From NCBI GenBank assembly GCA_032622095.1, contig CP136063.1, forward strand, positions 268,267,426 to 268,331,425: a stretch of 64,000 nucleotides of DNA. The letters run 5' to 3'. Under the pieces are notes generated by a model that saw only the letters and a program-made list of their open reading frames with translations, had not been told where the DNA came from and made no database searches. The position numbers were made by a program, and so were the translations under genes. Source of the stretch: Siphonodentalium dalli (taxonomy: Eukaryota > Mollusca > Scaphopoda > Gadilida > Siphonodentaliidae). Below, piece after piece: positions 44,040 through 56,240 of this stretch; position 1 is the stretch's first letter; every line of letters begins with the position of its first letter.

Positions 44040-44275
44040 ATTCTTATATGTCGTTTCAAAAAGGCAGTATTGTTATTGGTCTGTACACACACCCTTACAT
44101 ATTTCTAACACACTCAGTCTGCACTGGAAAGACCTGAGTTGTATGCCATATTGTTATAAGGTCTACAACTCAGGTCTTTCCAGTGCAGACTGAGTGTGTT
44201 AGAAATATGTATGGGTGGGTGTACAGACCAATAACAATACTGCCTTTTTGAAACGACATATAAGTATTGGTGCGA
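44040..44275. repeat. Long hairpin, about 110-bp arms, tiny loop
   Basis: 'cttatatgtcgtttcaaaaaggcagtattgttattggtctgtac' on the left (44044 on) and its complement ending at about 44270, together with 'actcagtctgcactggaaagacctgagttgta' and its complement at 44164, form arms with very few mismatches around 'tgccatattgttataaggtc'. Two frames on opposite strands share the same peptide because of this. It is a MITE-like fold-back; no target duplication is clear. Confidence 0.85.
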
Positions 44276-44299
44276 AACCAGATATAACTTAATAACAAC

Positions 44300-45880
44300 A
44301 AACTTCAGAACAATTGAAAATATATTGAACTGTAACATTGGGAAAATTAGCAATACATAACACAACCCGCATCTTAAACAAGAATATTTAATCAGAGAGT
44401 TGCTACTTAAACATGGGTTATCTCTTGATATCACAGATTTTATATAAATTCCAACTATATATGACATGTGTTTGTGCGTCTGTCTGTAACACGTTTATCA
44501 AAAGTTATCAAGGTGATATTGTCATTGCTAAGATGTGTTTAACCGAACCCAAAATATATTTTCAGTGCCATCCATCATCACAAAACAGCAAAGCCAACAC
44601 AGACTAACTCCGTGCACTGTTTGCCTGATTCTCTATCAGCACTGATAATATTTTCCTGAATATCATGTGTGTCACTAGTCATTTGTAAAGGCTAATCCCC
44701 TAGTAAAATAATAGTTATGAACCGAAAACACCTGTCTGGAAATACTTTTATCACATAAGCCCCTGAACACAGCCTCATATTTTGTAGTAAGACACACATG
44801 TATTGTCGCAACAGAGTGATGTAAGAGCTTTCTTAGGGCAGTGTTATCAGTCAATGTTATTAGTATGTTAATTAGTATATAATCATGTTATTGGTTGTGT
44901 TTTTGGTTATTTAGTGTTGACAGTGAGATAAACATGGGGTTATAAGAGCCGTTGAACAATTTTGTCAACATGAGAAGACAAATTTAAAACTGATCTATAT
45001 TTTGTCTTGAATGTGTCATCACACCCCCTTTGGTTGTGATAAGAAAATCAATATTAATTTGTTTAATTTGTTTTAACTCCAGATGTTTCAAGATCATTTT
45101 TCCTTGCTAAAATGCGATTATGTGAAGCTTGGCTCCAAATTTAGTTTAGTGCCTCGGGTTAATAAATTCCGTATAGAATTTTGACTCATTAAAGATCCTC
45201 TACTTATCAATTAATATTGATTTGATTTCAGATATATTCTTGTAATGCAATAATTGAGTAGGACATTATATTAATTACTTTTTTAGAACAGACCATTCGA
45301 GCGATAGATATTATTAGAGTTTTCTCATTGATTCACTCCTAGAGTAAATGTTCCAGATTATTTGTAGCATTTTATTACATAGAGAATAATCACTTGATTG
45401 AACTGGTGAGGTGAAATAATTCATACAAATACTAACATGAGACAAAATAGTGCCCCTTTCGAATGAATTATTTCAGATCATCTAATTCTATTATAATATT
45501 CCAACATTAACAAGTGATTTCCTAGAAATCCGAATCATAACGCCATATATACCCATGATGTATAACATTTGATTGCGCAAACAATGAAAACACGATATTT
45601 AAGGTGACATTATTGACTGGTGAAATTATCGTTTATAATCACTCGAGAAATCATAGATGTACGTATTATTTTATACTGAGGAAACTATTTAAAATTTGTT
45701 ACAGGAAGAGATAATCCATCTATGAGAAGACTCGAGACAAATATACTACGCCAAATACAATGAGCTTGATGAGATAGTAATGATGTTGATGCAAGTAGTG
45801 TTTCCCATTGGTTTTGCATCATTGTACACATATCAGGCAAAATTGAACCCTTACTGTGAATATCATTGATACCTTAATTT
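44300..45880. other. Unassigned AT-rich sequence
   Basis: No supported gene, tandem repeat or hairpin. Open frames are 64 codons or shorter. Confidence 0.45.
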
Positions 45881-45884
45881 CCAC

Positions 45885-47087
45885 CACAGGGGCATGTAAC
45901 GTGCTCCGCTGTCCGACCCCCCCCTTTGTGCTGCCCTATACGCGCCTGCTTCACGTTAATGATGGTAGTATAATAGAGACAGAGGGAACTGTAGATATTC
46001 CACTTTTTACCATCGCTTGGGAATTCATACAAATTTAGCCCATTTACCTGAGTAAATTCTATCTATATAGCAACCGATGTGTCGGCGAAGGATTCACCTT
46101 TCAATTAATACCACAAGCTCCCCTCAGAACCATTTATATTCATAGCATTTGATAATTATTTTAGCACCAAATATTGTCTCCAGACAGCGTAAATTTCCAG
46201 ATTGATCAAACTCAGGAGCAATGACCTTTATGTTTCTCTGAAATCACCAACCATTCGACTTACTATAATTAAAAATCGGTCAAACAATCAACTAAACATC
46301 TAGCGCTCAGTGCTTTCTTGTCTCAGTGCTTTCTTATCGGCTAATAATTTATTTACTCATACCAATCAACACATCGTCAATAAACAATTTTTATAGAGCC
46401 AAAATCTGTTGATGATTCTAATTTTGTTTTCATTATATTAATGCAACTCCTCATTTTAATATTCATTATGACCTGACCTCGATTATAATACTGGGTGGTG
46501 ATCGGCTGTTTCTACTATGGAAGGCGTGGACAGGTCAGGTCGTAATGAATATTAAAATGAGGAGCTGCGTGAATTGTAAAAATATAAAAACGTTAGAATT
46601 ATCGACAGATTTCGCCTCTATGAAAACTGTTTACTGACAATATGTTGATTTGTATGAGCAAATAAATTATTAGCCAACTGAGTGCTAGATGTTTAGTTGA
46701 TCGCTTGACCAATTTTTAATTATGCTAAGATGTATGGGGTGATTTCAGAGGAACATATCGGCCATTGCTGATGAGTTCGATCAATCTGAAAATTTACGCT
46801 GTCTGAGGACAATATTCGGTCGTAAAAATAATTATCCAATGCTATGGATATAAATGGTTCCGAGGGAGCTTGTGGTATTGATTGAAAGATGAATCCTTCG
46901 CCGACACATCCGTGGCTATATCGATATTTGTATCAATTCCAGAGCGATGGTAAAAGGGGAATATCTACAATTCCCTTTGTCTCTATTATTATACTACCAT
47001 TAACGTGAAGCAGGCGTGTATATAGAAGCGACGTATATTGTCAGCGCAAAGGGGGGCATACAGCGGAGCGTGTTACGGGCCCCTGTG
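45885..47087. mobile_element. Large fold-back transposon, about 1.2 kb, arms about 550-590 bp
   Basis: Ends CACAGGGGC and GCCCCTGTG are inverted and continue inward as 'acgtgctccgctgt' / 'acagcggagcgtgtta', 'cttcacgttaatgNtggtagtataatagagac' and complement, 'gtgtcggcgaaggattca' and complement, 'ccacaagctccc', 'ctaaacatctagc' and 'atgaatattaaaatgaggagc'. The arms meet around a spacer of about 60 bp near 46480-46535. Flanks 'atttccac' (45877-45884) and 'attccaca' (47088-47095) look like a 7-8-bp target duplication with one slipped T. CAGGGGC-type ends and 8-bp duplications fit hAT-derived elements. No ORF over 60 codons. Confidence 0.82.
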
Positions 47088-47305
47088 ATTCCACAAATGA
47101 CTTTTTTATCCAAGTAAAACCTTCAATTAATTTATGTCACAGGTCTTTGATTGTAGAACACAGTTCCAGCTAGTTATCAATAGGAGATATACAAAATAGG
47201 TATTCAATGTCACCGATTATGTTGAAAAGATGTCTATCACTTTAATTCGAGTATAATAACTAATTAGAAGCACATTTACTTAAGAAATGGATGTTGATTT
47301 GCTTG

Positions 47306-47422
47306 CGTTCCATAGAGTATGGAATTTGGATGCAAGTTGGTCTGACATATTGTGTGGAACGCTTTCGCGCTCCACACATGAAAATGTCAGACCAACTTGC
47401 ATCCATACTCTATGGAATGCAA
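47306..47422. repeat. Hairpin, about 55-bp arms
   Basis: 'gcgttccatagagtatgga' and 'ggatgcaagttggtctgacat' are answered by 'atgtcagaccaacttgcatcc' and 'atactctatggaatgc', around 'attgtgtggaacgctttcgcgctccacaca', itself an inner hairpin. Probably a short fold-back element; flanking duplications were not resolved. Confidence 0.75.
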
Positions 47423-47429
47423 CAAAATC

Positions 47430-49090
47430 AACATTCATTACTTTTCAACGTTATTATCGTGGCTCGGTTGGGGCCAGTGCGCGACGTCATGTGACGTAAT
47501 TTCGACCAACCAACGTTCTGCCTTCATGTTCCACAAAGCGAATGCATGTGAGTGTAAATATTCAGTGATATCATCATCATTTAATATATATCCATATCTC
47601 CCATATCTTCGATAGAGCAATGTTAATTATTTCAAGGAGTGGCCTCACCTATTGTAAGGTTGTGGAATAAATAGAGAAGAGAATGTGCTTCAAAATCTCA
47701 ATACTTTCATAAATTCATTGTAGATGGCATATTCAAATATATCGTAATATTATCTGAAAGTCATTTCATGACATATTCTTGATTCAGATGCACACTGTAT
47801 GCTGTTCGTATAAACATACCATACTAAATTTTAAGTGGTCAGCATTCTAGCATGTGTTATGAGTGGTCACAATATTTGTTGACACAAGTAACCACCCCCA
47901 TATCAACGGACGCCAACAGAATCTTATAGAACACAGGGAAAAGAACAACAATCCATAAGTTCATATGGATTTGTAAATATGGCTGAACAAGATCACAGTA
48001 ATTCTATGAATGGGTGTGTAATAACAGTGCAGAACAATTGATATCTGTTTGAATTATTCTCTGAACATTTTCTAAAGTAATACTCACAGTGGGGAATGAC
48101 ATGCTTTCAAGTTGATGAGTATCACAATCGCTAACACAACCACAAATGAAGAAAAAGGTAATGGACTAGGATATGATATGATATATTTCATAGCATTTTG
48201 GCAGCTATTAGCAAAAGATTTACTATTTTTCAAACTAGCTGATACCTCATGTGAGTCAAAAGTCAATGTTTCCTGTTTCTATCGCGCAGCATGCCATGCA
48301 TTTTTCTGTGGCAACTGTGTTTTCTGCATTCACAGCGTTTTCTGCGGTTACTAGTATGTTTTCATGGATCACGTTTTTTAGTTGTTCACATATTTTTTAA
48401 ATGACTGCATGGTGAAGCCATGCACAATCACGGTCAAAACGGACCTAGACTGAAACTGCTGTATTTCCAGTGTCTTCAATCACTGATAACAGCACATTTT
48501 AACTAGCAACCAGACAAAAATGTGTGGTACCACACTGATGGAATAAGGACCCATTGCAGACAGTCTGTTTTATGTACTGTATATGTATATTAAATAATGC
48601 TCCACGAATTTCTGACTGCATGCCAACTTGGTCAAAATGTTATACAAATCTACTCAGTATTTCTGAACAAATATGGTATCAACTTGTTTTAAAATAAACC
48701 AACATATGCTCGTAACAGTCAAAATGCTCTTTTGTTAATTTCCTCCTATATTATGTTTTTGTGTGCATATGCTTTTTGGCCATTTTGAATGCGTGCTACT
48801 CACCAGCCTCGAAACCATGTGACTTCCCCATGTTATATGCATTAATGAGTAGTTAGAAATGGTGGTTCAATATCTATGAAGAATACAGATACAGAAATAT
48901 ATTCGCGTATTATATTCAAAGGCAAACCATCTACATGTACGCTTTTAAGTTTCCTTGAGTATGGCATAAGTTCTAGTACACCTATTTGGGTTTTTTTTGC
49001 TCACAGACTAACATCTCAAATCAAAGGGTCTCTACATGTATGTGAGTGTCAGTCTCCTTAAAAATCAACGATAATCTTTTTCCAATTTAT
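47430..49090. other. Unassigned sequence
   Basis: No supported gene. Frames of 60-80 codons lack domains. A cluster of 'tttctgNggNaactgtgttttctg' near 48303-48350 is a small local repetition only. Confidence 0.4.
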
Positions 49091-49104
49091 ATATGTGGAA
49101 CTGT

Positions 49105-49262
49105 GATAAACATAGAGGATCTACGAGTCCCCAGTTTATAGCGGAATTTACAAAACAAGTCCAGTAAATTAGGTCTGGACCGAGCCTTTGGCGAGTTCAG
49201 ACCTAATTTAATGGTCGTGTTTTGTAAATTGCCCTATAAACTGGCGAATCGTAGATTCTATT
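49105..49262. repeat. Hairpin, about 70-bp arms, imperfect
   Basis: 'agaggatctacgagtccccagtttata' with 'aatttacaaaacaNg' and 'aaattaggtctg' is answered by 'cagacctaattta', 'cgtgttttgtaaatt', 'tataaactggcgaatcgtagat' around 'gaccgagcctttggcgagtt'. A decayed fold-back element. Confidence 0.7.
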
Positions 49263-49264
49263 TA

Positions 49265-50450
49265 TTACAGGATCCTAAACCTCGACAAAACATACTGAAA
49301 TAAAAAAATGGGACGCGAAACAAACATCGGCATCTGTAATGCATGCAATGACATTTCACGTAACTGTGCGTCGTTTGTCCGTGTAAATAAATAGTCCCAG
49401 ATAAATAAAGATTCTTTCGAGTATTTAATAACGAATATTTAATTACATAACTTTTCAAACCCTTCATTCATTATTGTTTGTTGGAAAAATATTGGAAGCC
49501 ATAGACGTAGCGTACAGAATGTAAATAGAAGACAAACCGGAAGTCAAAGGTCAACTGGCACTGTATAGAATGGGTTTATTGAATGGAATAAGTGTAGGAT
49601 CATGTAATAAATTTGATTTCTATATACGTTCACGTATTTCTTAATTCTGGTATGGTTCGTGATTATGGAATTTCATGTCTGGTATTGGGAATGAACTTAT
49701 ACTTATTGTGGTGCATGTTGTGCAGCTGTGTCCATAAAACTGACAAAGTCATGGGAATTTTTCAGAAATTTTTCACTTAAAAATAATCAAAATTTTAACT
49801 AATTTACCCCAAAAAATAAAATATTTTAACAAAATAGACTCTCATATAACATGAACCTCCTAAGATACATTCTAATTCCATGTTATATGATAATACTCTG
49901 AATTGGTTAACAAAACAGAACCAAAACTGGCTATTCTGACTTGACAGGTATTTTCAGATAGAAAATCAGTTTTAGGGGGAGGGTTAAGTTTTTGAAAATA
50001 TCTCGGTTTATTGGATATCAATGGTTGTGATACTGATATCAATGAATCAGGTATATAATGCTGAAAATGTTGATGCTTCATTGAGGGCTTTATACCAAAA
50101 AATGAAAATTTAATAGAAAATCTTCTGGAAAACTGTTTTGAAAAATCACTGCAATTTATGCATTTTGTTGACATTTTCGTGAATATTTCACAAAAACTGT
50201 TGGAGAATATCATTTATTGCACATCATTAATGTTAAGCAACCCAGATAGAATAAATATCTGATATTCAAGTATATTTTATTCGACATTTGTCTTGTTTTA
50301 TTGGTTCTCCTGGTTATACTGAAATTTGCAGGTCAAAAACACTAAAAAGGTAAAAACAAATATATTTTCCACCTGCTCCGCCCTGGATACCTCAGTGTTT
50401 TGGAACCCCCATGAGGCAAGGATAATTGCAGATAGCGTCAAAATTTCTAC
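49265..50450. other. Unassigned AT-rich sequence
   Basis: Nothing recognisable. A 113-codon minus-strand frame (49872-50213) is AT-biased, Phe/Ser/Lys-rich and shows no domain or copy elsewhere; I do not call it a gene. Confidence 0.4.
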
Positions 50451-51139
50451 CCTTTCGTGTGTACCCTCATCTGGGGGCCGGTCTATTAGTCATGCAAAGA
50501 GTAAAATCCAAGATGGCTGCTGGCGGCCATGTCATTTAGCCGAAAGACCCCAAAACGACTCGTTCCCATCTACATGTCATTTTTAACATCCATGATAAAT
50601 TTCATGAAGATCTGACCAAAGCCACGACCTGTAGCCCGCGCCAAAGGATTTAGTCATGCAAAGAGTAAAATCCAAGATGGCTGCTGGCGGCCATGTCTTT
50701 TGGCCGAATGACCCCAAAACGACTCGTTCCTATCTACATGTCAATATTAACATCCATGACAAATTTCATGATGATCAGACAAGCATTACGACCTGTAGTC
50801 CGCGCCAATGGATTGAATTTTGAAATCCAAGATGGCCGCCAGCGGCCATGTTTTTTGGCCGAATGAACCCAAAAATGACTCGTTCCCATCTACACGTCAA
50901 TGTGAACATTCGTGACAAATTTCATAATGATCTGACCAAAGGTACGACCTGTAGCCTGTGCCAAATGATTTAGTCATGCAAAGAGTGAAATCCAAGATGA
51001 CTGCTGGCGGCCATGATTTTTGGTTGAATGACCACAAAAGGATTCTTTCCAATCTACATGTCATTGTTAACATTCATGACAAATTTCATGAAGATCCTAC
51101 AAAAGCTACGACCTGTAGCCCGCGCCAAAGGATTTAGTC

Positions 51140-52165
51140 ATGCAAAATAATCCCAATGCTAAGAAAGCGGTGGCGAAAATTGTCGACAGCCTTGAATTAG
51201 TAGACGTCTGGCGCATAAATAATCCAGAAGAAAAACGATATACATGGAGGAGAAAATCTCCAATAAAAATGGCACGACTCGATTATTTTATGATTTCATC
51301 TGATATGCTAAGCCTAACTGGAGCAGGGCCCATAATTCTGCCGGGTTATAGATCAGACCACTCTATTATTTCGCTGCCGGTAGACATTATCGAAATAAAA
51401 ACAGGTAGAGGCTTCTGGAAATTTAATAACTTCCTCCTCCAAATTAAAGAATACTCAAATATAGTTAAAAACATTATTGAAGAAAATAAAGTCCGCTACA
51501 AATATAACAAATTCGATACAACGGTAAACAAGAAATTATTTTTAGATGCTGTTCTTTTGGATATAAGGGGGGCTACAATCCACTTTTCATCAAAACAAAA
51601 ACGTCAGACCATCCAAAACGAAAATACTTTAAACGCAAGGAAAGAAACGTTAATGATAGATATTGATTCTCCTTCTGCAAACTACGAAACAAAGCATAAT
51701 CTTATGAATGAGCTTGAAAACATTGAATCCGAACTTGGCGAAATTCGCGAAATTCGCCAAAAACAAATACGCGGTGCAATGATTAGATCTCGTGCCAGAT
51801 GGATCGAGGAAGGGGAAAAGCCAACTAAATACTTTTTGAATTTAGAAAAACGGAACTTCATATCAAAAACTTTTACCAGTCTGATCGACGAAAATGGAAA
51901 CAAAATAACAGATCAAAATGCCATCATGACCCACACACGTAATTTATATGCGAATCTTTACTCAGAGAAGCCAACTGAAGAAATAAATTTGAAACAGTTT
52001 TGTAACGGAAATCATCCACATTTGTCCGATACTCAGGCCAAAAATATCGAAGGCTCAATCACACTAGAGGAAATAACATACGTTCTCAAAAATAAAAAAA
52101 CGCAAAATGCCCGGGCCCTACAGGATATACATATGAATTTTACAAATTCTTCTGGTCAGACATAG
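51140..52165 (+). pseudogene. LINE (Tx1/L1-like) endonuclease C-terminus and RT upstream region
   Basis: 341 codons, entering from array sequence without a true start. Residues 46-53 (RLDYFMIS) and 72-74 (SDH) are the closing motifs of an APE-type endonuclease, whose N-terminal catalytic half is missing. RWIEEGEKPTKYFLNLEK (about 215-232) and the following linker are typical just before RT in L1/Tx1 elements. The frame breaks near 52100 within the GPDG-type block and continues in another frame with EFYKFFW, then LIPKKDKN. Such LINE proteins nick a target and copy their RNA onto it. Only a remnant is encoded here. Confidence 0.85.
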
Positions 52166-52278
52166 GTCCCTTATTAGTCGAATCCCTAAACACTTCTTTT
52201 TCTTCCGGAGAACTTTCTATTACTCAGAAACAAGGAATCATCACACTTATACCAAAAAAGGATAAAAATAGACAACTG

Positions 52279-53409
52279 TTGAAAAATTGGAGGCCAATAT
52301 CCTTATTGAATACACCATACAAACTTGCGTCCGCGTCTGTAGCAGAACGACTGAAAAAAGTACTGCCCCACATCATTGAAAACGATCATACCGGATTCTT
52401 AGCTGGGCGATACATCGAAGATAATACCAGACTAATTTACGATCTTATTCACAAATGTAATGAACGCAAAATACCGGGACTCCTGCTCCTCGTAGACTTT
52501 GAAAAGGCCTTTGATTCTGTATCGTGGCGTTTTTTAGAAAGATGTTTAAACTTTTTCAATTTTGGAGTGGACATGAAAAAATGGATTACAATCCTCTATA
52601 GAAACTCGAGCTCTTCCGTACTTTTAAATGGACACATTTCACAAACTTTTAAGCTATCAAGAGGCTGTCGACAAGGTGACCCAATATCGCCTTATATTTT
52701 CCTCCTGTGTGCAGAAATACTAGCACTAATGGTAAGACAGAATGTGAATATAAATGGTATACATCTCGGCAGCTCAGAATATAAGATCACACAATACGCG
52801 GACGATACAACGCTTATTCTCGACGACTCAGAAAGGAGTGTTCGCGAAGCATATTCTACGCTTGATGTTTTTGCCCGGATATCTGGTTTAAAAATTAACC
52901 CAGAGAAGTGTCAGGCGGCGTGGGTAGGGCCCCGTAATTACGATAGACCACACTTCATTCGCGACTTAAGTATCACAGTAACTGAACAATTTACCTTTTT
53001 AGGGATCCATTTTAATGTTGACTTGCCAAAAATGCAAAGTAATTATGACGATAAAATGGACGAAATAAGAAAGACGATCACATCATGGAAACACCGGTTG
53101 CTCACACCAATTGGTAGATTAATAGTCATCAAGACATTAATTCTCCCCAAATTGACACATCTATTTCTAACTCTTCCTAATCCGCACCGCGAACTTTATA
53201 CAAAGCTAAACACATTGCTCTATAACTTCTTATGGAATTCGAAAATAGATCGAGTCAGTCGACAACAGATTAGCAGTAACATATCAGATGGTGGCTTGAA
53301 AATGATTAATGTGGAGACATTCAATTCATCAATTAAAATAACTTGGATACGACCCCTCATTACAAAAAATGCAAATGGGCACCTCTCATCTCGGATCTTC
53401 CTATTTTAG
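52279..53409 (+). CDS. LINE (Tx1/L1-like) reverse transcriptase (fragment)
   Basis: 376 open codons. KNWRPISLLNTPYKLAS (2-18) is RT block 2, FLAGRYIEDN (40-49) the 'GFI.GR.I.DN' block, VDFEKAFDS (72-80) motif A with catalytic Asp73, RGCRQGDPISPYIFLLC (128-144) motif B, and YADD (173-176) motif C. LGIHFN and the thumb follow, then PKLTH and NFLW, seen in L1/Tx1 C-termini. The frame is lost near 53400. All polymerase residues are intact although the element is dead. The upstream part of RT (52166-52278) is in the same frame and links to the endonuclease fragment by a frameshift. Confidence 0.92.
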   Translation: MKNWRPISLLNTPYKLASASVAERLKKVLPHIIENDHTGFLAGRYIEDNTRLIYDLIHKCNERKIPGLLLLVDFEKAFDSVSWRFLERCLNFFNFGVDMKKWITILYRNSSSSVLLNGHISQTFKLSRGCRQGDPISPYIFLLCAEILALMVRQNVNINGIHLGSSEYKITQYADDTTLILDDSERSVREAYSTLDVFARISGLKINPEKCQAAWVGPRNYDRPHFIRDLSITVTEQFTFLGIHFNVDLPKMQSNYDDKMDEIRKTITSWKHRLLTPIGRLIVIKTLILPKLTHLFLTLPNPHRELYTKLNTLLYNFLWNSKIDRVSRQQISSNISDGGLKMINVETFNSSIKITWIRPLITKNANGHLSSRIFLF

Positions 53410-54070
53410 ATGACCCACTGTACCTCACTTATGACAGAAAATATATATTACAACACTTAAGCGTGCTGTCAAATCCATTTTGGAAAGATGTATTTTCATC
53501 ATGGTGTGAGTATTTAAATTGAACTCCAAAAATCAAAATGTTTTGTCGAAAACGATATGGAATAATCCAGCAATTACTATCTATGGGCGATACATCAATT
53601 TCAACTCATGGAGGGCAAATGGAGTAATGTTCATCAACGATTTGATCCAGAGCGATGGAAGGTTTCACACACCACAGTCAATGTTAAGCACGTATAATAT
53701 AAGAACATACTTTATTTCTTTAACCAGTATCACTCGACAAATATTGGAAATATCGAAAAAATTAGACCAACCTAAGAGACGAATTGCTAGCCAATTTCTT
53801 GCAGACAATTTTGTAACTACTGTACGCGACCAAAAAGGTGGACAAGAATTTTACAGAATTCTCAATTCAACTTCCCCACCCCAAAATCATGCAAAAAATG
53901 GGAACAAGAACTAGGTATAATCAACTCTTGGGACACTCACTTTAAACTACCGTTCACCACGACGCCTGATACTAAACTGCAATGGTTACAATATCGAATA
54001 AACATTCGAATCCTTGCGACCAATCGATTTCTTAATATAATAAAGCTAAGACAAAATGTTAGATGCGAAA
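53410..54070 (+). pseudogene. LINE C-terminal region (broken, 3'-truncated)
   Basis: After 53409 the protein continues in other frames: DDPLYLTYDRKYILQHL, then 53519-53914 (NNPAITIYGRYINFNSW, GRFHTPQSM), then about 53940-54070 with WLQYRINIRILATNRFL, the standard L1/Tx1 C-terminal block that precedes a CCHC zinc motif. It stops at 'agatgcgaaagacgc' where array sequence ('aaaggtacgacctg') resumes. The zinc motif, 3' UTR and any poly-A tail are absent, so the copy is cut at its 3' end as well. Confidence 0.75.
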
Positions 54071-54802
54071 GACGCAAAGGTACGACCTGTAGCCCGCGCC
54101 AAAGGAAATTGTTGACGGACACACACACGCACACGTGGACGACGTTGAGCTAATAATGAATATGTGATGTGTCGCTTTTAATGAATTGGCAATGGCAGCA
54201 GTATGGAAACGGTCACGGTCTACAGGTATTAGCGGGTTGTCACACCAGACGTTTAAGAAAATTATGATATATGTCCATGAGGATCTTTTAAAGATTGGGT
54301 AAGTGTTGGCGCTGGGTATTGCTGTTAAAATAGTCACATCCATTAAAACCGCCATAAACAGAATTAATATTATAAACAAACCTTGTTCTTGTACCAATCA
54401 TAAATACATGTATCACATTAATTTCAGCATGTTGTTATATTAGTACTTTGTGTTACATTGTATGTAAGCAAACGTCATCTTATGTAAACAAACAGTACAT
54501 GTATGAAAAGAGTATGCGATAAGCAAAACACTCAACACCGAGTAGACCCCCATTGCATATAAATGTATATGAACTTTTGTTAGAAATGCCACCATTATTT
54601 ACAACATACCGCATTACCGGTATAGCCATTTAATAAGCTAAATCTCAGATTTTGGTGTTGAATGGGTAACCACGAATCACTCTCAACCTAATCAATCGCC
54701 ACGGTGTTTTGCTTATCGCTCACTATTTACATGCTGTATATATACAAACGCTCCGCTCACACAAAGTGTTTTGCGGAAAATAACGCATTCTTAATATGAT
54801 GA

Positions 54803-54955
54803 TGATGATTGTTTATTTGTATAATATTTACAAGCTTATGACAATGGTGATAATAAACAAACAAAAATGATATTATACAGGAGCGACATGGCCCAGATGG
54901 GCCGTCTTACTGTCGCCCCTAATGATCATTTTTTCAAAAATATAACATAATAGAC
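54803..54955 (-). mobile_element. Short insertion in copy II, possibly SINE-like
   Basis: About 150 bp present in copy II and not at the matching position of copy I. On the minus strand it ends in 'tacaaataaacaatcatcatcatc', a short simple-repeat tail, and carries 'gacggcccatctgggccat'. The tail suggests a truncated SINE or LINE 3' end; no A/B box is seen. Confidence 0.4.
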
Positions 54956-56039
54956 CAAATGATGTACCTGACTTCGTCCGCGCTATTTAGGTATTTCTCT
55001 ACGATCGCCTCCGTTTGGACAAAATATACAGCATCTGGACAAACGATGAGTCGAGGTCCAGAAACATATGAGTGTATGTGCGTTACCGGTAGGTCAATGC
55101 CAAGGACAGTCGCATGTGAAATTAGACATGCCCATATTGTTTCCAGGATGAAAGAAGCCTACCGTACATACAACGTACATGTACCAATCGATTGGTTGAG
55201 GTCCAGACACATACCTATAGTATATGAGCATATACCTACATGTATATGAGCGATGTCATGGTCATGGTCATGAAATTGGACCCGCCCATTTCCGGGATCA
55301 AAGTAGACATACAATACATGTACCCCGCTGGACAAAACAAGTGTCCATTGGCACCGCGGTGTATTTGCTGTTCGGCTGCGGTGTCAGAGTGTGTAACTGC
55401 AGTTGAGCACCGCGGCCGAACGGCAAGTACACTGCAGCCAAACGGCAAGTTCACTGCGACCGAAAGGCAACTACCCTCACGGTCGAATGGCATGTACGCC
55501 GTGGTTAGATTTCTGGTTTGTATTGTCTTTTTTCAGTTTGATGAAAGTACACCGTGGCAAATACACCATGCCGAATGGCAATTACATCGCTACCCAACTG
55601 TAGTTAGCCGGTGGAGCCGCGGTGTAGTTGCATTTCGGCCGCGGTGGCAATGCTAACCGAACCGCAGTTAAGTGGACCCACACACAGACAGAAGTTCCGA
55701 AAAACAACCGATGAACAAATGACCGACGATGAAAAACAACTAACGAAAAAACACACCGGCTGACGAATGGTGGCAAATGACAGATAAATGACGAGGATGA
55801 CGATGGCAAAACAACTACGAAGAAAAATACCAACTAATGACAAAAAATGACTGATGACGAAAAACAAATGGCCAACGACTAACACGATGTCAAACAATCG
55901 ATGACATAAATTACTGATGACGAACAACAAACAACCAAAGACATACACGATGTCGAATGATCGACGACCAAAAATGTCTTGATGACAAACACATCGACCC
56001 AGGCCTGCAGGTTTCAAAATGATGTGTAACCTACAGTAC

Positions 56040-56240
56040 ATGTATTTTGTTTTCGCCTGGTTTGTGCTTAGGTAATCCTAGTCCAAATCTACGGGATATA
56101 ATGTACCCTGCTGGACAAAACAAGTTTCCACTTGACCACGGTGCAGTTAGCATTGCCACCGCAGCCGAAATGAACTACATTGTACACCGCGGCTCCACTG
56201 GCTAACTACAGTTGGGTTGCGGTGTACTTGCCACAAAAAC
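56040..56240. repeat. Additional GC-rich TIR element piece in copy II
   Basis: 'ccctgctggacaaaacaagt' at 56105 is the left TIR of the 12602-12985 family, followed by 'ccacggtgcagttagcattgccaccgcNgccgaaatg'. It is cut short at about 56235 where the GACGAAAAAC repeat resumes. It is absent from copy I at this place. Confidence 0.55.

Noticed and set aside
49872-50213. 113-codon minus-strand ORF
   Set aside because: AT-driven Phe/Ser/Lys composition, no domain, no copy elsewhere and no promoter; likely chance.
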